DNA from: Limonium bicolor
Lineage: Eukaryota > Streptophyta > Magnoliopsida > Caryophyllales > Plumbaginaceae
DNA length: 64,000 bases
Assembly (NCBI GenBank): GCA_023374045.1
Contig: CM041779.1
Location: 4,154,001-4,218,000 of the forward strand
Reading direction: 5' to 3'
Shown: in pieces, positions 58,292 to 64,000 of the stretch
How the letters are laid out: every line of letters starts with the position of its first letter
Numbering within the stretch: the first letter of the stretch is position 1
Position numbers and translations under genes: made by a program
Notes under the pieces: generated by a model
Told to the model about the DNA's origin: nothing
The model's input: the letters and a program-made list of their open reading frames with translations, nothing else
Database searches by the model: none

Positions 58292-60362
58292 GATCCAAAC
58301 TAACCGTGAGGCGAGAGCGAAAGGGAGGCACACATTCTTGTTAGGGTTGCAGGTTGCAATTCGAGAGAGACGAGGCGCATAGAAGGTGTTCTTCAGTTAG
58401 GGTTACAGTTACACATAATCGTACTGAGGGAAAAGAATGGGCTGGTTGTTCCTTTTTTTGTTGGGCTGAGTATTACTGTGGGCGAAGGGGGTGACTGGGC
58501 CGGCCCAGTACTTTTGGCTGGTCGGCCCATCTTTTATTTTTATTTTTATTTTTATAACGTTATACCTATAATGCCGTTTCTAGCTCATTTTATACTCGTT
58601 TTTCATACCGTTCGCGACATGATGTCCCGTTTAACGAGACAAACCTTTTTATGACTCCAAATTTATAATCTCAAACAATAATTATTATTGTTATGTATAA
58701 TTCGATATATTTAATTAGTTTTAATTTCTAATTGGCTTGTGTTTCACCATTTTAGGCGAAAACGTGACGTCTTTACTACGATTGTTTAACCAATTTTTCC
58801 AATGTCTAAAAAATTACCCTCTCATAAGGTGGCTAAGACCTCATTTTCACTTCAAATAATTTGTGACATGTTTTTTGATGTAAAACATTAATTATATTTT
58901 CATTTATATTTCTTTTCATAAACCTTCTCAATGTCATTTCAGGCTTCATTAATGTTTCCTAACGGCTTTTAGGGTTTATTTAAATATTATATTATTCCCG
59001 TTTACTTATTTAAGGATATTAAATCTCCTTAATCTCTCATTAATTACTTTTAAATTAATTATTCCATTATTAATTATAGTAATTAATATTAGGGATATTT
59101 CACAACCAGCTGATGTGTATCCGCCCAGGAAGCGATGTCAAGCTGTCGTAAAGAGATGCAAGTGTCCCAACCCCCATGCATACATGTTGACCCTACTAGG
59201 GTCACGGATGGGCCAGTAGGACGAGGGCATAACATGATCCTGCCCTTGTCAATGATCAATGTGTGGGCCACCAAGTACCAGAGGTAGGCCATCGTCTCCT
59301 GTAGGGGGGGACTGTAAGGACCACCACAAGTGTCATGAAGAGCTCGGTAATGTATCTAGATCTTCTCAAGGAACCTACACTCTATCAGCTCCTTCTTGTT
59401 CGCTGAGCCAAATAGCTTTAGGAAGTGGGGATAAGAACGTGTAGTGGTGGGGCCACATCACCTACCCGAGCGCCGGCCTCGTCAGGAATGTAGGAAATCA
59501 CCATGCCAGTGATGGGGATATCCAAGATGTGGTAGACGCAGTAGAGAGTAATAGTCATCTCTCCGAATGGCATGTGAAAGGAGTTCGTGTCAGGCTGCCA
59601 TCTCTTAACGAACGCTGAAAGGACGCGAGGTCAAAACAACCATGCGCTATGTTGGCAAGATGCCCGAGTCCGCTCGCCTTAACCGCCGCTCGAGACTCCT
59701 GGTGCCTCAGTGTACTCGGAGTCCACACCTCCAAATACTTCGTCTTAGCCTTGAATCTAAGACATCCCTTCTCCTGTTGAATATTTAAAATTGATTTTAC
59801 ACTATATTAACCATTTCCTAAACAATCTAAAATTTATGAAATCTATTACCAGACGGGAAACATACACTCCTTGCCACAAGTCAAGCGCGACGTGAACACC
59901 GAAGCTCGGGATCAACTAGTATCGTAGGGGCTGCCGGGCACAGGAGTCCGCCCTAGCAACCAAACATCAGCCGGCATCTGCGCCACCTCCTCGCCGGACC
60001 ATGTAGTGAGGACCTGCGATGAGGGCGCACACATGTACCCTCATACTCAGTACCCGGCTCATATGTCCTCCTCGTCATTGTCAGGCTGGCCATGACGTGA
60101 GTCACGTCCCGCTCTGTGAAGGAGTAGGCCAGCAGGACTATTAGACCAGACGACCAACGTCCCATCACCGACCAACGAGTCGACATCCACCGTCGCTGCT
60201 GCTCCAACTCCTCCTCCTCATCCGCCTCCTCCAGCTCAATCTCAACCTGCAACCTCCCCTCGCGCGCGCTCGAAGAAGGTCAAGCTCCCTAAGCTTCTTG
60301 GCCGAAGCATGCGCGTACTGCGTACGCCTCCTCTCTACAGCAGCAGGGTCAGGACCGCTCAT

Positions 60363-60930
60363 CCGGGGCTGTGATGAACTCTCACCTCGCTCAAAATGCT
60401 TTTACCTTACCCCGACCAAACATACCCGTCAAAAACTTGCCCTTTCCCGCTATCTGCTATTTACCGTAAAATTTAGTCATACTATGTTTACATTAGTCAA
60501 GAGGCGCGGTTGCCATATACCGGTCATACATGTATTTCTGTAGTTCAATGTCAATACAAATTCATAAAGATCCACGAACTAATCAAACACACACATAAAT
60601 GTATAAGAATGACTAAACGTCAATTATATCACAAAACAGCAAAAAACGAGCCCCGCCCCTCCCCGACAGCCGGCGCCCGCGCACCAGCGGGCGCTCCTTG
60701 TTATCGGCGCCCGCGCGCGCCCAGTTCCACCGGCGCCTGCCCCGCCCTCTCTCCCCCGTTCTCGAGTTCGTCTTCTTTTTTTTGCTAAATTTGCTACTTT
60801 TACTGCTATATTATGCTCAAAAACTGTAAATTATGACAGAATAGTACCTGGTTTTGCATATCGAAATAGCAGAAATGAAGACTCGTGCACCGGCTTTCCC
60901 ACCCGCACCCGCTCCCTCCCGCTCCCGCTC
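60363..60930 (-). other. PMD 5' region with GC-rich island near the right MULE end
   Basis: The GC-rich block at about 60645-60770 repeats CGGCGCCCGCGC words and, on the complement, ACTGGGCGC, as on the left side. It lies about 330-450 bp inside the presumed right end. Probably untranslated leader of the PMD gene. Confidence 0.55.
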
Positions 60931-61097
60931 CTATTACCGATTCTAGAGAGAAGTCAGAGAGAATTGTAGAGAGATAGAGAGTTTGAGATTTTGAAATGTG
61001 TGGAGAGATAGTAGAGGGTAAAAGTGTATATATTAGAAAGGTAAGGGTAAGTAATCGTAAAGTTTTTTCAAATTCCAACTGTGCGAAGTGAAAACAC
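60931..61097 (-). promoter_or_regulatory. Presumed PMD promoter within the right MULE end
   Basis: The complement strand has TATATACACTTTT (about 61023-61035) followed by a CT-rich leader (CTCTCTATCTCTCTAC). The left end has the mirror arrangement TATATAAAGGAAG near 43574. Inferred from position only. Confidence 0.4.
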
Positions 61098-62154
61098 GAC
61101 TGAGCGTACGAGTTTAGTAAAAAAGTTCAACAACAAGTAGGGACAAAACGAGCATAAATAATAAAAATAATGCAAGATGATTAACGAAGGTTACCTTATA
61201 ACAGGTTATTACCCCTGTTTAATTAGTAGAATACTAATACTTTATAGCTTAAATAGGGTATTAAGTATATGTTAGAGAATAAAAAAGAAGTTGTAGGTAA
61301 TATTGTAATTAATACGTGACACACATATACGAAAATATTAATGTACATTTTATTAGATGTTCTGAGGTTTTAAAAACATTTTGCAACCTAAATTTAAAGA
61401 TTCAGATTGCTATGATACCTGGATCAGAGCATTAGTACGGAAGTCATTTTCAAGGATTAACTAATAATGCGGTACTATTTAGTTCTAAGGCACTGCCAAC
61501 GAGGTTTTAAAACTAGTTTTAACTCTTAGTTAATTTCTTAATTACTATATATATGTCAAGTACCTTAGCTATATTACTAGTTTATCCTCCCGCTTTTTTT
61601 GCATACATTATTTTACTTTCCTTATCAAATTTTCTTAGAACTTCACATTCCCTATATTTTAATAAACTAGCTTATCTGTTGGTTAAAATATTTTAATATA
61701 ACACACCAAATGAAAGGAGGTCGGATAGTGTTTTTCTTCACACATGCTCATAATCTAACATGCCAACTCAAGAGTTGAAGAAAAGATAGGAACAACTAAG
61801 CTTTGTATAGGTGTATCTCAGTTGATGTGACACACTCTCTTCAAGTTAGTATTACATGCTAACCTCTCTTCCCTCTTTGGTAAGGAAATTTCTTGTCATG
61901 TTTCGTTTTTCATCCGCCACTGTTACTACACTACTTCATTGTCTTCTAGGTGATCTCCTCGACATTAGATGTGGGTGAAGCAAGCTCGTATTGCATCAGT
62001 ACGTAGTTATCAGTGAAGGATTGGAGCGAAAAAGATGGGGGCCACACACCTATGGACAACTGAATCCGGTGAGGTTAAGCGACAAGTTTGATTGAAACAC
62101 AACAGGAATTTGAGGGTCTCAGGTGCGAATTTGGAGAATTTCTTCATACCCTTT
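61098..62154. other. Intergenic, nothing recognised
   Basis: AT-rich DNA without supported genes or clear repeat boundaries. Confidence 0.5.
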
Positions 62155-62261
62155 TGTAACACCCTGGATTTTACCTAAAAAGATAGCTTATAAAACATGA
62201 ATCTAAAGGTGCAAACGGAATCCAAAACGGACTTCAAACGTGACCTAAAAGCGCAAAATAG

Positions 62262-62650
62262 TGTCTGTCCGAACTTGTGTCCGGACGTCTGAAGTTCGGA
62301 CACAAGCCGAAGAAAAACAAACTGTGAAAATCCATTTGTCCGAACTTGTGTCCGGACATTGACGTTCGGACGCAAGTCGAGAGTTGAGAATCTGGAAAAC
62401 GGAGATGTCCGAACTTGTGTCCGGACTTTGAAGTTCGGACACTAGTCGAGTTTCAAAGTTCTGAAAATCATTTACGCGCGTCCGAACATTGGTCCAAACT
62501 TGCAAGTTCGGATGTAAGTCGAGACTTTCAAGTCAAACTCGTCCTCGCATGCTGTCTGAACTTTGAAGTTCGGACATTTGTTCGGACACGACCCAAACAG
62601 CGAAATCTTTTAATCTCTCGGGGCCTGTCCGGACGGATGTTCAGACAGGT
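62262..62650. repeat. Tandem units of about 72 bp with GTCCGAACTT...AAGTTCGGAC inverted repeats
   Basis: Six units start near 62262, 62337, 62405, 62479, 62551 and 62622. Most hold GTCCGAACTTGTGTCCGGAC followed by AAGTTCGGACACAAG, and the last ones are degraded. Short open frames here on both strands are by-products of the repeat. Confidence 0.88.
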
Positions 62651-63799
62651 CCCTGATTGCAATTTCAAGGACAAAAATCAAAGGAATTAGTGAGCAAAAT
62701 TCATACGAAACCAAGAGAGAGTTACCCAAAAGTAATGTGTTAGCTGAAATGCATTTTTACCTTGAGAAGAACAGCAGAATTCGTTTAAATAGACTTGTAA
62801 ATAGACTTTTCAATCCACACAATGTAAATCTGAGTCATAAATCTTAAGATTAAATATTCAAGTAAAATAACATCACTACAAAAAACATTGTCTCGATAAT
62901 CTTAGTCATCCTAGACTAGGTGATACGCATCCCCATCCCCACCTTAGCACTCAGTACCTGCGATCAGAAACTAAACAACAAAAGCACGAAGGGATCACAC
63001 AAATAAGCAAAACTGAGTAAACTCCATCTCATTATGTAAAATACATTTTGAAAAGTAATTTTGATATGTTAAATAAACTGATTTAATGAACTGATAAACA
63101 CAACGAAAACAATTTACAGCATAACAATCACAATTCCATTGGGGAGTCTTCAACAGGAATAATTACAATAATAACCAGGCAGTGACAAATGGACTGAAAT
63201 ACCAAATACCCTCACCCTAAGTCCTTAAGTGTGCACACCCCCATGAATCATCAGTCAATAGAGTAGATCATAGAGCTTAACTGCAGTCAATGTATGCAGC
63301 GCAAAATATATAGAAGTAAGTGTAAATAATTCATGCTCAGGGTGCAGAGAACCGAAACAGGTTATGAGTTAAACAAACTCCAATGAGAATTCCTAGTTCA
63401 AGGACTAAACCACCAATATGGTTAAGATCCTCTAACCAGAACATTTTAAACCAATGTTCAGTGATAGATTACGTGGGTGTAATCCCTTTTAAGGGGGGTA
63501 GAGCGAAAAATCGCTTAGCTTATGTTTACGTACAAGTGTACGTGAACAATGTTGTGCATAGCACAAAATAATTTTTTCTGATGATTGGTGCGTATGTTAC
63601 ATAAACATACGTATTCATTCATGGTTTAATTGTGTAATTGCGCACAGAAGATACGAATACCATTGTTATAAATGTACCTACCTTGTAACATTCGTGTGAG
63701 AGCACATGTGTAAGGGAGTAGAGAAACTCCCGGGGAACTAAGACCCCGATAGTATATGTTTATTTGAGACCAAATATAGTATTGTGTATTGTGATTTTG

Positions 63800-63821
63800 A
63801 TATATATATATATATATATAT
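63800..63821. repeat. (TA)n microsatellite
   Basis: Uninterrupted TA run of about eleven units. Confidence 0.9.
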
Positions 63822-64000
63822 GTAGTCTTGTGATGTATGAATCGGTATAAAACCGATGAACAAAAGTTGATTTGAGGTGAATTGAAAATAGGTGATGGAC
63901 AGAGTTCCATCCCTTGGAGATGTATGGCTCTATGGTTGTGACTAGAATGAGTACAAGAATAGAAAATGGAAATAATTGAACTAATTGATGCTATGATTAT

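Larger units (their letters stand above)
52732..59102 (-). mobile_element. Gypsy-type solo LTR inside the PMD gene
   Basis: TGTAACACCCC at the left and GGATATTTCA at the right match the termini of the other gypsy LTRs here. The target duplication is CAGCC/CAACC (52727-52731 and 59103-59107, one mismatch), and joining the flanks restores the PMD frame. No gag or pol sequence is inside. At 6.37 kb, or 5.66 kb without the nested MITE, it is long for an LTR. Long stretches (54500-56900) are AT-rich and featureless. Confidence 0.85.
51402..60362 (-). pseudogene. Plant mobile domain (PMD/MAIN-like) protein gene, broken by a solo LTR
   Basis: PMD proteins are a plant family with nuclear host members (MAIN, MAIL1) and many transposon-carried copies. 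The proposed start is the ATG at 60362 (MSGPDPAAVERRRTQYAHAS). PMD motifs follow in order on the minus strand. RWQPDTNSFHMPFGEMTITL and HILDIPITG lie near 59620-59500. Next come MAYLWYLVAHTLIIDKGR and LRQLDIASWADTHQL (59292-59103). The gypsy LTR 52732-59102 then intervenes. GCLTLFQ, YEYFPMFRPEQ (52620), ELYMPERCLRQFGFIQ, and AMDQDYIRWFQRRSHP (52268-51970) follow it. Introns with GT-AG ends are visible at about 59849-59774, 52701-52621, 52445-52339 and 51936-51857. An in-frame stop (near 51795) and frameshifts show decay. The C-terminus is Gly-rich. Confidence 0.85.
43460..61097. mobile_element. Large MuDR-like MULE (approximate limits) carrying transposase-OTU and PMD genes
   Basis: Two convergent genes lie between ends that resemble each other in inverted orientation: GGTCAATACGCACAGTCAGAA at 43461 and, on the complement near 61095-61060, a TTTTCACTTCGCACAGTTGGAA-like stretch. 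The shared core is CGCACAGT. Further in, each side has a TATA-like box (43573; complement of about 61027-61033), a GGTACT-TTCTGT motif, and a GC-rich island with ACTGGGCGC. A target duplication was not found. Three later insertions account for about 9.5 kb of the length. The two-gene convergent plan is that of MuDR (mudrA/mudrB). The termini and the unity of the element are inferred. Confidence 0.6.
62155..64000 (-). mobile_element. Start of another gypsy-type LTR, cut by the window edge
   Basis: TGTAACACCCTGGATTTTAC at 62155 matches the terminus type of the other LTRs (…GTGTTACA on the minus strand). No opposite terminus occurs before 64000, so either a solo LTR or a full element continues to the right. 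Beyond the array at 62262-62650, no gene is supported. Confidence 0.65.

Noticed and set aside
59953..60252. Separate 99-codon gene
   Set aside because: Better explained as a frame-shifted part of the PMD gene starting at 60362.

Overview
This window is plant nuclear DNA, almost certainly from a dicot-like angiosperm. It holds one host gene, followed by about 55 kb of nested transposable elements. The plant assignment rests on a class XI myosin with many short introns and GT-AG borders, chromodomain and Tat-type Ty3/gypsy elements whose primer sites match plant elements, a plant L1-type LINE, and MULE and plant-mobile-domain (PMD) sequences. I cannot name the species.

Region 1 (1-8.3 kb, + strand): the 3' two thirds of a myosin XI gene (26 exons seen, stop at 7739). 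It covers the end of the motor, six IQ motifs, a coiled coil and the DIL cargo-binding tail. One intron holds a 276-bp MITE flanked by 9-bp direct repeats. Region 2 (8.3-11.2 kb): intergenic DNA with a 1.55-kb non-autonomous hAT-like element.

Region 3 (11,187-34,664): one chromodomain Ty3/gypsy element on the minus strand, with 4.1-kb LTRs and a perfect CGGAG target duplication. Its gag and pol are decayed. Between the gag zinc-knuckle region and the protease lies a broken copy of an AlkB-type 2-oxoglutarate/Fe(II) dioxygenase. A Tat/Ogre-like element without pol (21,702-30,584, + strand) is nested in its 5' LTR. The two LTRs of that nested element differ by inversion of a block of about 320 bp.

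Region 4 (35.5-43.1 kb): a 5'-truncated L1-type LINE with a C-terminal RNase H, interrupted near its 3' end by a 4.5-kb gypsy solo LTR (38,535-43,038). Region 5 (about 43.46-61.1 kb): what looks like one old, large MuDR-like MULE. It has a transposase-OTU gene on + and a PMD gene on -, which converge, with a similar GC-rich island and promoter-like sequence near each end. A hAT element (45,407-47,816) and a second gypsy solo LTR (52,732-59,102) break these two genes; the solo LTR itself carries a 700-bp MITE. Region 6 (62,155-64,000): the start of another gypsy-type LTR running out of the window.

Myosin is the only gene that looks functional. Three of the gypsy LTRs carry tandem units of about 70 bp, each with a short inverted repeat of the type GACCGACC, GTCCGACC or GTCCGAAC. 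The Tat-like LTR has a comparable GTCCGTGG/CCACGGAC cluster. This recurrence, the AlkB passenger, the inverted LTR block and the PMD/OTU MULE are the most unusual things here.
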